From UBA6522 sp965262365 (GTDB lineage Bacteria > Pseudomonadota > Gammaproteobacteria > Steroidobacterales > Rariloculaceae): DNA of 64,000 nucleotides. The DNA lies in assembly GCA_965262365.1 (NCBI GenBank), contig OZ253541.1:2728001-2792000 (forward strand), written 5' to 3'. Each line of letters opens with the position of its first letter. Position 1 is the stretch's first letter. Below the pieces are notes generated by a model. That model ran no database searches, had not been told where the DNA came from, and saw only the letters and a list, made by a program, of their open reading frames with translations. Shown in pieces: positions 1-8,240 of the stretch. Position numbers and translations under genes: made by a program.

Positions 1-1370
1 GGTCGCCCTACTCGCGCTACGGGGTCGAGATCACCGACAGTACCTACGTGGCTGCGAACATGTACCTGATGACCCGGATGGGCAGCGCGGCACTGGCCGA
101 GATCGAACGCACGGGCCGGTTCATCAGGGGGCTGCACTCCGTTGGCGAACTGGACCCGGAACGACGTTTCATCATGCACTTCCCGGAAGACCTGGCCATC
201 ATGAGTTACGGCTCCGGTTACGGCGGCAATGCGCTGCTGGGCAAGAAGTGCCATGCGCTCAGGATCGCCAGTTACCAGGCCCGCACGGAAGGCTGGCTGG
301 CCGAACACATGCTCATCGTCGGCGTGGAGAATCCCGCCGGCGAGACCCACTATCTGGCGTGCGCCTTTCCTTCGCAGTGCGGCAAGACCAATCTCGCCAT
401 GCTGATCCCGCCCGAAAGCCACAAGGGGTGGAAGATATGGACACTGGGCGACGACATCGCCTGGATGCACCTGGACGACGAAGGCCGGCTGCGCGCCATC
501 AATCCGGAGGCCGGGCTGTTCGGCGTGGTGCCAGGCACGAATCTCAAAACCAACCCCAATGCCTTCGAAAGCATTCGCCGCGACGCCATCTTCACCAATG
601 TCGCGGTCACCTCGGACAATGATCCCTGGTGGGAGGACAAGAAAAGTGGCGAGCCGGCCGTCGATTGGCAGGGCAGGCCCTACGATCCGTCCAACGGTCC
701 GGCGGCACACCCCAATTCCCGCTTCACGGTGTCGGCCAGGAACAACCCCAGTTACTCCGAACTTGCCGAGGCGCCGCAGGGCGTTCCCATCAGCGCGCTG
801 GTCTTCGGCGGGCGGCGGAGGGAACTCACGCCTCTGGTCTATGAAGCAAGGGACTGGGCCCACGGCGTGCTCGTAGGCGCCACGGCGGCGTCGGAAACCA
901 CGGCCGCAGCCGCGGGGAAGGTGGGGGTGGTGCGGCGCGATCCGATGGCCATGAAGCCCTTCTGCGGCTACAACTTCGCCGACTATTGGGGGCATTGGCT
1001 GAGTTTCGAGCAACGTTCGAATGCGTTGCCGCGAGTCTTTCACGTCAACTGGTTCCGCCGCGATTCGGATGGCCGCTTTCTCTGGCCCGGATTCGGAGAG
1101 AATCTGCGCGTGCTGCGCTGGATCATCGACCGCTGTGAAGAACGGATTGATGCGGATGAATCGCCGATCGGTTACTTGCCCAGGCCCGGGGCAATCGACG
1201 TTTCGGGCCTGGACGTCTCTCCGCAGACGATGGAGGAATTGCTCACCGTGAATTCCCGGGCGTGGAAGCAGGAGATGGAAAGCATCGGCGCGTACTTTGA
1301 CACGTACGGGGACCGAGTGCCCGAACGCCTGCGCGCCGAGCACGGCAGGGTTCTCGCCGCGCTGTCCTGA
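1..1370 (+). CDS. pckG: Phosphoenolpyruvate carboxykinase (GTP), 5' end outside window
   Basis: The frame is open from the first bases of the window, so the N-terminal ~150 residues are missing; about 455 residues are visible. The enzyme converts oxaloacetate and GTP to phosphoenolpyruvate, GDP and CO2 at the entry to gluconeogenesis in the cytoplasm. The diagnostic motif FPSQCGKTN (about 367-393) combines the GTP-type P-loop with its reactive cysteine, and GDDIAWMH (about 448-471) is the second nucleotide/metal motif. The C-terminal FGENLRVLRWI region is also typical. ATP-type PckA lacks this cysteine P-loop. The stop lies 1 base from the stop of the convergent dusA. Family assignment is firm; the start cannot be seen. 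Confidence 0.96.
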   Translation, partial: SPYSRYGVEITDSTYVAANMYLMTRMGSAALAEIERTGRFIRGLHSVGELDPERRFIMHFPEDLAIMSYGSGYGGNALLGKKCHALRIASYQARTEGWLAEHMLIVGVENPAGETHYLACAFPSQCGKTNLAMLIPPESHKGWKIWTLGDDIAWMHLDDEGRLRAINPEAGLFGVVPGTNLKTNPNAFESIRRDAIFTNVAVTSDNDPWWEDKKSGEPAVDWQGRPYDPSNGPAAHPNSRFTVSARNNPSYSELAEAPQGVPISALVFGGRRRELTPLVYEARDWAHGVLVGATAASETTAAAAGKVGVVRRDPMAMKPFCGYNFADYWGHWLSFEQRSNALPRVFHVNWFRRDSDGRFLWPGFGENLRVLRWIIDRCEERIDADESPIGYLPRPGAIDVSGLDVSPQTMEELLTVNSRAWKQEMESIGAYFDTYGDRVPERLRAEHGRVLAALS

Positions 1371-1371
1371 A

Positions 1372-2391
1372 TCAGCCGAACGTCGGCAGTTGCGGCCGGC
1401 GCCGTGCCTGCCGAGTCAGCACCGCGCCGGCCGCATCGGCACGGCGCCGCAACGCGCAGTGACCGGCCTTCCCGGTCGGCAGCTCGCTCAGAAAACGCCG
1501 CCACGCCCGTGCCCCCGGACATCCGGTAAAGAGACCCACAAGGTGCCGGGTCATCGCCTTGAGCGACGTGCCGTGCTGTAACTCGCCGCCCATGTAGTCA
1601 AGGAACGCGCGCAGCGCAGCTTCACGGCTCGACACGCCGCGGCGGCGGCCCAGCTTGCCGTCAAGTTCGGCAAGGAACCAGGGGTTACTGTATGCGTGGC
1701 GTCCCAGCATGACGCCGTCAACGCGGCCGAACTGTTCCAGCACCCTGGCTTCCGAATCGAGCCCGCCGTTGAGAATGAACCGTAACGCCGGATAGTCTGA
1801 CTTGATCGCGTATACGCGATCGTAATCCAATGGCGGCACCTGTCGATTCTGCTTTGGCGACAGGCCGCTGAGGATTGCCTTTCGCGCATGGATGGTCACG
1901 GTTCGACAGCCCGCCTCCGCGACGGCGCCTACGAATCCGTGCAGAAACTCGTAGCTGTCCAGGTCGTCGATGCCTGTTCTCGTTTTCACGGTCACGGGAA
2001 CTTCCACGGCGGCCATCATGGCGGCCAGGCAGGTAGCTACCTTATCCGGTTCGGCCATGAGTGCCGCACCGAAACGGCCTGATTGAACCCGGTCACTGGG
2101 GCAACCCACATTGAGGTTGATCTCGTCGTAGCCCACGGCGGCGCCGAGCGCTGCTGCCCGTGCCAACTCGCGGGGATCGCTCCCGCCCAGTTGCAGTGCG
2201 ACCGGGTGCTCGCTGGGATGGTAATCGAGCAGTTGCAGACGACCTCCCTGCACCAGGGCCGCCGCGGTGATCATCTCCGTGTAGAGCCGGCTGGTGGGAG
2301 AGATGAGCCTCAGCAGATAGCGGCAATGACGGTCCGTGCGCTCCATCATTGGAGCAACTGCAATCGTCGAGTCGTTGGTGGCGACGTTCAT
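1372..2391 (-). CDS. dusA: tRNA-dihydrouridine(20/20a) synthase DusA
   Basis: FMN-dependent enzyme that reduces U20/U20a in the D-loop of tRNAs using NADPH. The TIM-barrel N-terminus begins IAVAPMMERTDRHCRYL. The catalytic cysteine sits in NVGCPSDRVQSGRFGA, where the DusA-specific SDRVQ context separates it from DusB and DusC. TIHARKA and the FILNGG phosphate-binding strand follow. I chose the ATG at 2391 (339 aa), which starts just before the conserved core; a TTG at 2433 would add 14 residues with no family support. The gene is convergent with pckG. Upstream (on the right) lies an AT-rich pocket, so it probably has its own promoter there, but I cannot place it. Confidence 0.95.
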   Translation of the reverse strand: MNVATNDSTIAVAPMMERTDRHCRYLLRLISPTSRLYTEMITAAALVQGGRLQLLDYHPSEHPVALQLGGSDPRELARAAALGAAVGYDEINLNVGCPSDRVQSGRFGAALMAEPDKVATCLAAMMAAVEVPVTVKTRTGIDDLDSYEFLHGFVGAVAEAGCRTVTIHARKAILSGLSPKQNRQVPPLDYDRVYAIKSDYPALRFILNGGLDSEARVLEQFGRVDGVMLGRHAYSNPWFLAELDGKLGRRRGVSSREAALRAFLDYMGGELQHGTSLKAMTRHLVGLFTGCPGARAWRRFLSELPTGKAGHCALRRRADAAGAVLTRQARRRPQLPTFG

Positions 2392-2726
2392 ATCGTGGCT
2401 GGCCAGTTTCCGGTTGAAGCCGCTGCCGGACAAGTCATCGAATATACACCCGCATTGACTACCAAACCTGTCCGCTTTGTGATTTGTCGCGTGTTATTTG
2501 CCCCTCTTGTCAAATCCAATGACCGCCTGTTGCTACATGAGCGGTTACATTGAATTAGATGACATGTTAAAGAATTGTACGAGTTGTTTCTTCCTGAAAT
2601 CGAATCAACAAAATGCATTGCTTTACAAAAAGACCAAAAATGTAGATTTTCTAAACTCGACGAATGTCATGTATCATGCTCGCGTCATTAGTATGCTGGT
2701 CAGGCACGAGACGGAGGAATGTCAAC
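2392..2726. other. AT-rich intergenic pocket
   Basis: 335 bases between divergent dusA and a small unknown gene. From about 2500 the composition turns distinctly AT-rich compared with the GC-rich surroundings, with runs such as TTTACAAAAAGACC and AAAAATGTAGATTTT (about 2620-2655). Promoters for both flanking genes are expected here, but no hexamer pair is good enough to call. I see no convincing gene, tRNA or repeat in it. Confidence 0.5.
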
Positions 2727-3014
2727 ATGGCAATCGATGAGAAGAAATTAACCAAGGGACAATTGAGAAAATTGAACGCGCTTCGAAAGTCTGTGGGCAA
2801 CGAACTCGGAGAAGATGTATTCAGCAAGTGGCTCGCGCAACAAACGGAAATCAAACCCAAGGCCGACCCGATTGTGGAGATGATCGGCGCAGCATTGGCC
2901 GGTTATGAAAACGACCCGACGTTTCGGCTCGGAAATTATGGATATACCATTCGACGCGCGAGAGGTAAGGGCAGGTCGGGCTTTAGCATATCGAAGAACG
3001 AAAAACCACAGTAA
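2727..3014 (+). CDS. Small hypothetical protein, AT-rich gene
   Basis: 95-residue protein starting MAIDEKKLTKGQLRKLN. The ATG at 2727 has an excellent ribosome binding site, GGAGG at 2713-2717 with 9 bases spacing, so a longer frame beginning at 2664 is not used. The N-terminal half is charged and helical; the C-terminal half (GNYGYTIRRARGKGRSGFSI) is basic and glycine-rich. No signal peptide, membrane segment or recognisable domain is visible. The gene and its upstream region are clearly lower in GC than their neighbours, which suggests horizontal acquisition. A nucleic-acid-binding role could be imagined from the basic tail, but that is a guess. Confidence 0.7.
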   Translation: MAIDEKKLTKGQLRKLNALRKSVGNELGEDVFSKWLAQQTEIKPKADPIVEMIGAALAGYENDPTFRLGNYGYTIRRARGKGRSGFSISKNEKPQ

Positions 3015-3059
3015 TCCCGAAGCTCCGGGCCAAGCTCAGGATTTTCATTTCTCGTGACT

Positions 3060-3087
3060 TTGTTCCACGGCAGATACCGTGGAACAA
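3060..3087. repeat. Perfect 11-bp inverted repeat (hairpin)
   Basis: TTGTTCCACGG at 3060-3070 pairs without mismatch with CCGTGGAACAA at 3077-3087 around a 6-base loop. It lies 45 bases after the small AT-rich gene and about 100 bases before the transporter gene. No T-run follows on either strand, so it is not a standard intrinsic terminator. It may end the upstream transcript, protect its 3' end, or act as a leader element for the transporter. Confidence 0.6.
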
Positions 3088-3189
3088 GAGAAAAACAAGT
3101 CCCGGATTCGGGCCCGAATATTCGGCGCTCGGAACTGCGCTGCTGGATGCGGTTGCGCGCCTGAATTGCTCGCCCTGTAATCAGGTCGC

Positions 3190-3951
3190 ATGATTCCCGA
3201 CTCAATCCAGATGTTCTTTTTCGAACAGCAGGATCTGTTGTGGCTGGTCACGCTCACATTGGATCTCTCCATGACGCTGCTCATGTACCGATTGTTCGGA
3301 AGGCTTGGGCTAACGGCGGCAATCGTATTGGCGGTCTTGCTGGCCAACCTTCAAGGTCCAAAGCTCACCGTCATAATGGGAATGGAAACCAGTCTTGGGG
3401 TGATCTTTTACTCGAGCATTTTCTTCGCAACCGATCTCCTGAGCGAGAAACATGGCCGAGCCGCTGCCAGCCAGGCGGTACTACTGGGTTTCGGTGTCAG
3501 CGTCATTGTCGTCGTCATGATGAGCGTGAGTTTGCTCTACTTGCCGTCGACGCGCCCCGAATCGTTGCAATTCTCGGCTGAGATTCACCAAGCGTTTTCC
3601 AGGATACTGGACTTCACACCCCGCTTCGTGTTCGGGTCGCTCCTGGCCTACCTGATCAGCCAGAGTTTTGATGTCTGGTTTTTCCACAAAATCAAAACCT
3701 GGACCCAGGGCAGGCATCTCTGGTTGCGTAACAACCTCTCGACCATTACGTCGCAAGCGCTCGATACCGTGCTTTACGCCGTTATCGTCTGGTGGGGAAT
3801 TTTCGATCTGGGCACGGCACTTCAGCTTGCATTGGCAAAATATGCCTTCAAGGTGTTTATTGCGGCTTTCGATACCCCCTTCATATATTGGGCCCGAAAC
3901 TGGAATGTTCCCCGTACGATCGGGGGTGGGTTTGCGCTTCCGCATCGCTGA
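3190..3951 (+). CDS. yhhQ: Queuosine precursor transporter, YhhQ/VUT family
   Basis: 253-residue inner-membrane protein of the family that imports 7-cyano-7-deazaguanine or 7-aminomethyl-7-deazaguanine for queuosine tRNA modification. About six hydrophobic segments are visible. The family-typical run ATDLLSEKHGRAAASQAV follows the second or third segment, and later FGSLLAYLISQSFDVWFF and LRNNLSTITSQALDTVLY carry the conserved polar residues (SQ..D, N..S...SQ..D). The ATG at 3190 follows CAGGTCGC, a weak binding site. The leader has no preQ1 riboswitch that I can recognise. Substrate is inferred from family. No other queuosine gene is nearby. Confidence 0.88.
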   Translation: MIPDSIQMFFFEQQDLLWLVTLTLDLSMTLLMYRLFGRLGLTAAIVLAVLLANLQGPKLTVIMGMETSLGVIFYSSIFFATDLLSEKHGRAAASQAVLLGFGVSVIVVVMMSVSLLYLPSTRPESLQFSAEIHQAFSRILDFTPRFVFGSLLAYLISQSFDVWFFHKIKTWTQGRHLWLRNNLSTITSQALDTVLYAVIVWWGIFDLGTALQLALAKYAFKVFIAAFDTPFIYWARNWNVPRTIGGGFALPHR

Positions 3952-3987
3952 GAATCAGCCGGCGTATTCCGGCAACGCGGCACGCTC

Positions 3988-5133
3988 TCAATCGCCGCTT
4001 CCGACGTCCCTGACGGTCTCCTGGATAAGATGGTCGACGACCGCCCGCACAGCCTCCTCCGGGCTGGCGCCGCGATCCAGCGCCGCCTTGTGGGCGCGCA
4101 ACTGGCGGTGAGCGCTGGTTCCGTTGGCCAGAATCGAATGCACATGCTCCACCTCGGCAACGCAATCCAGCGCCTCGGCGTCTTCACGAGTGAGTTCGAG
4201 GATTTCCTCGACGAGTTGAGCGAATGGAATAATCCGCCCACGGCCGAGGTCGATGAGCCCTGCGTCAAAACTGTAGCGCATCGCGCGCCAGCGATTCTCG
4301 TTCAGCATCAAGCGCGAATACATGCGCCACCGCTGATTGCCGGTACGCAATCGATACAGCATTCTCAGCAAGCAGGCGGTCAGTGCCGTAAGACACAGCG
4401 TGTCCTCGATGTAAGTGCACACGTCCATGATGCGCGTTTCCAGCGTGGGGTATCGCGCGCTGGGCCGCAGATCCCACCAGATCATGGTCGAATCGGGAAT
4501 CAGTCCCGCGTCCACCAGGATGCGAATATGACGCTGGTACTCCGCATAACTGTCAAACCGCTCGGGCAATCCCGTACGGGGTACGGCATCGAAAACGGTC
4601 AGGCGATAGCACTTCAGGCCGGTATCCTCAGCCTCCCAGAACGGCGAGGAGCATGACAACGCGAGCAAATGAGGAAGGAAATAACTGAACTGATTCATCA
4701 GGTCGATTCTCAGTTCGTCGTCGTCGATGCCCACGTGCACGTGCATACCGCAGATCAGGAGACGCCGGGCCGCCGCCTGCATCTCCGCATACAACGCTGC
4801 ATATCGGGGCCGTTCGGTGTGCTTTTGCTGCGTCCACTGCGCGAATGGATGCGAGGATGCGGCAATGGGCGCAAGACCGTGGGAGTTGGCAACGTCCGCC
4901 ACGACCGTGCGCAGTTCGGTGAGAGACTCCCGGGCCTCGGCCAGACTCCCGCAGACCCGGGTGCCGACTTCGATCTGCGCCCTCAGCAGCTCCGGGCTGA
5001 CGAGTTGGTCCTTACAACGCCCGGCGCATTCCTCCAGCATTGAAGGGGGCATGTTGGTGACCAGGTCCCTGGATTCTCGGTCGACCAGCAGGTACTCCTC
5101 CTCGATACCAAGTGTAAAGGTCGGCTCGTTCAT
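3988..5133 (-). CDS. Carboxylate-amine ligase, GCS2/YbdK family
   Basis: 381-residue member of the glutamate-cysteine ligase 2 family: ATP-dependent enzymes that join a carboxylate to an amine, in YbdK with weak glutamate-cysteine ligase activity. The N-terminus FTLGIEEEYLLVD holds the metal/ATP-binding glutamates. Then come QIEVGTRVC, the HVHVGI histidines, PFWEAEDTGLKCYR and WWDLRPSARYPTLETRIMD, all expected in order. The ATG at 5133 overlaps the stop of the upstream N-formylglutamate amidohydrolase gene in an ATGA, so the two are translationally coupled. The true substrate is unknown; the pairing suggests synthesis and cleavage of an amide-linked amino-acid compound. Confidence 0.92.
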   Translation of the reverse strand: MNEPTFTLGIEEEYLLVDRESRDLVTNMPPSMLEECAGRCKDQLVSPELLRAQIEVGTRVCGSLAEARESLTELRTVVADVANSHGLAPIAASSHPFAQWTQQKHTERPRYAALYAEMQAAARRLLICGMHVHVGIDDDELRIDLMNQFSYFLPHLLALSCSSPFWEAEDTGLKCYRLTVFDAVPRTGLPERFDSYAEYQRHIRILVDAGLIPDSTMIWWDLRPSARYPTLETRIMDVCTYIEDTLCLTALTACLLRMLYRLRTGNQRWRMYSRLMLNENRWRAMRYSFDAGLIDLGRGRIIPFAQLVEEILELTREDAEALDCVAEVEHVHSILANGTSAHRQLRAHKAALDRGASPEEAVRAVVDHLIQETVRDVGSGD

Positions 5134-5960
5134 GTCGATCGGTCTCCCTGTCCGGTAATAGCAGGTCGGTACAAATCCTCGTCATCCAGCACGGCTTCCA
5201 ACGCTCGGGCCAGTCTGTCGGCCCAGGCAGCCTGTCCGCATCGATCGGCGACCAGGTCCTGACGAATCTCGACTCCCGCATGGGCCAGTCCGACACGTTC
5301 CGCGTGATGGTCCAGGGTGAAATCCGCCGGATGCCGCCCGGAATAGGGCTCATTGTCGCCGACGCGCACGTCTCCGTCCGCTCGTAGTCGTGCCATCAGC
5401 CGCAACGCCAGGCGCGCATCGGCGTCCCACAGCACGCCGACATCCCAGGGCCGCGGCAATCCATGCAGGTGCGGCGTGAAGCTGTGGAGGGTGATCATGG
5501 CCGGCCGCTGTTCTGCAGATGACATCAAGTCTATCTCCCGTCGCACTGCCTCGTGGAAAGGCGCATGCATCTCTCGGATACGCTGCGTGCGCTGCGCCTC
5601 GTTCTGGCTCAGATTGCCCGGTACCAGCACCCCGTCGCTGATTGCGGGCACGAGCGACGCGTCGCTCACGTGCCGATTCAGGTCGACCGCCAAGCGGGAA
5701 TAGTTTCCCAGGATAGCTACGCAGCCAAGTCGCCGGCACAGGATCTGCGTTACCGCCGCAGCACCGATGTCCCATGCGATATGGTCCTCCAGGTAGCGGT
5801 CTGCGACGCCAAGCGTTCCGAGCGACCGCGGGATTCTGCTGCTCGCATGGTCGCAGGCGACGATCAGGCGCCGGTCCGACCCGCCATGAATCACCTGGAA
5901 TACCTCCGGTTCATCCGCCGCGAGAAGGCTCGGTATTGCTTGTTCTTCGGCGACTGCCAT
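5130..5960 (-). CDS. N-formylglutamate amidohydrolase family protein
   Basis: About 276 residues from the ATG at 5960; a TTG at 6014 would add 18 residues of no family likeness. Members hydrolyse N-formyl-glutamate or related N-acylated amino acids with a metal. RRLIVACDHASSRIP, the HIAWDIGAAAV segment, SRLAVDLNR and the later GRHPADFTLDHHAERVG/AHAGVEIRQDL match the family in order. No histidine-utilisation genes are near, so a role in histidine breakdown is unlikely here. The gene is the first of a two-gene unit, its stop overlapping the start of the GCS2-type ligase. Probably cytoplasmic, as no signal peptide is visible. Confidence 0.88.
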   Translation of the reverse strand: MAVAEEQAIPSLLAADEPEVFQVIHGGSDRRLIVACDHASSRIPRSLGTLGVADRYLEDHIAWDIGAAAVTQILCRRLGCVAILGNYSRLAVDLNRHVSDASLVPAISDGVLVPGNLSQNEAQRTQRIREMHAPFHEAVRREIDLMSSAEQRPAMITLHSFTPHLHGLPRPWDVGVLWDADARLALRLMARLRADGDVRVGDNEPYSGRHPADFTLDHHAERVGLAHAGVEIRQDLVADRCGQAAWADRLARALEAVLDDEDLYRPAITGQGDRST

Positions 5961-6097
5961 CCGGCATGATACTCTTTGACCAGCGACGGCGAAGTGTACC
6001 CAACAGCGTGGCAAATTTCCCGCACCGACGTGTCGGGGGCAGTGACGCCGTCATCTGCAGTCGCAACGACATGGACATCCGTACCTCGGTGAGACAA

Positions 6098-6487
6098 ATG
6101 AAATTCCTGGCCGGCTCCCTGTGCATGGCGATGCTGTTGCCGTGTGCGGCGATCGGTCATCACACCTTCGCTTATGCCTACAACACCAGCCAGGTGGCTG
6201 AAATTGTCGGCGAGGTGATTGATGTGCAGTGGGAATCTCCGCACGTTCGCTTCCGCATGCGCACCGACGATGGGAATGTCTGGAGCATCGAATCCAACTC
6301 GCCCGCGGGCATGGAACGCCGCACCATAACCCGTGAAGCGGTTAGTGTCGGACGCCGCTTCCGGCTGGCAGGATTCCCGGCGCGGGACGGCAGCAACGGC
6401 CTGCACGCCAGCAATATACTGCTCGGGGAGAACCGGGAAGTCGTACTGAGGCCGGGGTCAAGACCACGCTGGACGGCACAGCCTTGA
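6098..6487 (+). CDS. DUF6152 exported protein (copy 1)
   Basis: 129-residue small exported protein. MKFLAGSLCMAMLLPCAAIGHH is a clear Sec signal peptide, with cleavage likely after AIG and the mature form starting HHTFAYAYN. The mature domain is beta-rich: VAEIVGEVIDVQWESPHVRFRM, then WSIESNSPAGMERR and VGRRFRLAGFPARDG. This matches DUF6152, a family of unknown function, and a second copy occurs at 37053. The ATG at 6098 follows GGTGAG by 4 bases; an ATG at 6071 in the same frame has no binding site. It diverges from the amidohydrolase gene and converges with the sulfatase gene. Confidence 0.8.
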   Translation: MKFLAGSLCMAMLLPCAAIGHHTFAYAYNTSQVAEIVGEVIDVQWESPHVRFRMRTDDGNVWSIESNSPAGMERRTITREAVSVGRRFRLAGFPARDGSNGLHASNILLGENREVVLRPGSRPRWTAQP

Positions 6488-6604
6488 CGCAGGCGAGCTT
6501 GTCTGCGCGAGTCTGTCGAACCCTGTTTACGTGAGCCTCAAACTCCAGGGGGCTCGACGGAGATGGGCAAGACGTGCCCGTTCGCTGAACTGACTGAATT
6601 GCTT

Positions 6605-8215
6605 TCACAGATCTTGCGGTAGAACGATACCCAGGCGCCGTCGCTGGTCGCGCCAGATCTCCAGCATTTCATTTCGCTTGTCGTAATTCCTTGCAGACAG
6701 GTCCGTCGTTTCGCCCGGGTCCTGTGCCAGGTTGTAGAGTTCGAAGTTCCGTTCGTCGAAGGGTCGATCCAGCGTCATCAACTTCCATTCGCCCTGACGA
6801 ACGTAGGCCCGTTGCGCATGACTGAAGACCGTGACGAAGCTCGCGTCATGGATCGCCTTTTCTTCCCCCGCCAGGAATCCGACCGCCGATTCGCCCAACA
6901 TCGACGCCTTGTCGCCCGGATAGTGTGCACCCGCCAGCTCCAGCAGCGTCGGCATGAGGTCCATGACCGCAAGGTACGCATCGGTGAACTCGCCGTGCCG
7001 CGCCACTGCCGGGCCGGTGACGATCATCGGTGCGACAACGCCACCCTGGGTGGGGTAGCCCTTGTGGAGCCGAAACGGCGCCGAGCCCGCTTCCGCCCAC
7101 TGCGGCCCGTAGGATACGAAACTGCCGCGCCGGCCCATCAGCTCATGTGTGGTGATGTCGTAGTGCTCCCGAACGTACTCGTGGAACGCCCCGCCGGGCA
7201 CGTCCGGCACCTCCGCCGCGGCGCCGTTGTCGCTCATGAACACGATAAGCGTATCGTCGTAGAGACCATTGTCGCGAAGATAATCGAGTAATCGACCCAC
7301 GTGCCGGTCGAGGTTATCCACCATGGACGCATACAGCTCCATGCTCCGAGTCTCGCGACGCTGCTGATCCGCGCTCAGCTCGTCGAAGGGAGTGATGCTC
7401 GGATTTCGCGGCGGCAAGTCGGAGTCCGGCGGAATGATCCCCGCCGTCTTCAGGCGCTCTAAATTCAACTCGCGAAGCCGGTCGTAGCCCATCTCGTAGC
7501 GTCCCGCGTACAGGTCGAGGTCTTCATCCGGCACCTGCAGGGGCCAGTGCGGCGAGGTGTAGGCAGCAACCATGAAGAACGGCTCACTGCTGTCCCTGTC
7601 CTGATCCAGGTACCCGATGAGCGTATCGGTGTAGAACTCGGTCGAGTACGCGCCGTCGGGCCAGTCCGACTCCGCGTTGTCCCTGAAATACTTCGGCGGC
7701 GATGTCTCCCGCATTCCGACGCCGGAGAAGTGGCTGCCGGCGCCAAACTTCATGGCGAATGAACGCTGGAAGCCCGCGGCCCGGGGCGAGGCGTCAAGTG
7801 ATTCGCCAAGATGCCACTTGCCCGCGAAGTACGTGCGGTAGCCGGCGTTCCTCAGCAATTTGGGCAGCAGTGCCACGCGCTCGGGTGCAAGCCGGTTCTC
7901 GTAACCGGGAAGACCGGGGATCACCGGACCGGGGTTGCGCCCCTGCCTGGCGACCCCTGCGACGTGGTTGTTGTTGCCGGTAAGGAGCATCGCACGCGTT
8001 GTGGCACAGTACGGGGTGGCATGGAATTGGGTAAACAGCAAACCGTCAGCGGCGAGACTGTCGATGTTCGGAGTACGGATATCACTGCCGTGAACGCCCA
8101 GGTCCGCATAGCCGAGATCGTCGGCGATGATCAGGAGGATGTTCGGGCGATCCTGTGCCACGCAGGGGCTCAGGCCGAGCACCAGCAGCGACAGCATCGA
8201 CATCGTTCTGATCAT
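6605..8215 (-). CDS. Exported sulfatase (arylsulfatase-type)
   Basis: 536 residues from the ATG at 8215. The first ~21 residues (MSMLSLLVLGLSPCVA core) form a signal peptide, so it acts outside the cytoplasm. PNILLIIADDLGYADLG gives the metal-binding aspartates (32-33); GKWHLG (132-137) and VFMSDNGA are the usual later motifs. The modification site, normally C-x-P/A-x-R with the cysteine converted to formylglycine, reads C70-A-T-T-R here, so the third position is Thr. Sulfatases release sulfate from sulfated sugars or aryl sulfates; the substrate cannot be told. No formylglycine-generating enzyme gene is in the window. Longer in-frame starts upstream lack a signal peptide. Confidence 0.92.
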   Translation of the reverse strand: MIRTMSMLSLLVLGLSPCVAQDRPNILLIIADDLGYADLGVHGSDIRTPNIDSLAADGLLFTQFHATPYCATTRAMLLTGNNNHVAGVARQGRNPGPVIPGLPGYENRLAPERVALLPKLLRNAGYRTYFAGKWHLGESLDASPRAAGFQRSFAMKFGAGSHFSGVGMRETSPPKYFRDNAESDWPDGAYSTEFYTDTLIGYLDQDRDSSEPFFMVAAYTSPHWPLQVPDEDLDLYAGRYEMGYDRLRELNLERLKTAGIIPPDSDLPPRNPSITPFDELSADQQRRETRSMELYASMVDNLDRHVGRLLDYLRDNGLYDDTLIVFMSDNGAAAEVPDVPGGAFHEYVREHYDITTHELMGRRGSFVSYGPQWAEAGSAPFRLHKGYPTQGGVVAPMIVTGPAVARHGEFTDAYLAVMDLMPTLLELAGAHYPGDKASMLGESAVGFLAGEEKAIHDASFVTVFSHAQRAYVRQGEWKLMTLDRPFDERNFELYNLAQDPGETTDLSARNYDKRNEMLEIWRDQRRRLGIVLPQDL

Positions 8216-8240
8216 TCCGCGGATACTACCACCGGCGCTG

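Noticed and set aside
3060..3087. Intrinsic terminator for the small AT-rich gene
   Set aside because: The stem is perfect but no T-run follows on either strand, so it is recorded only as an inverted repeat.
3015..3189. preQ1 riboswitch before the queuosine-precursor transporter
   Set aside because: The leader contains a strong hairpin, but I find none of the conserved preQ1-I or preQ1-II core bases.
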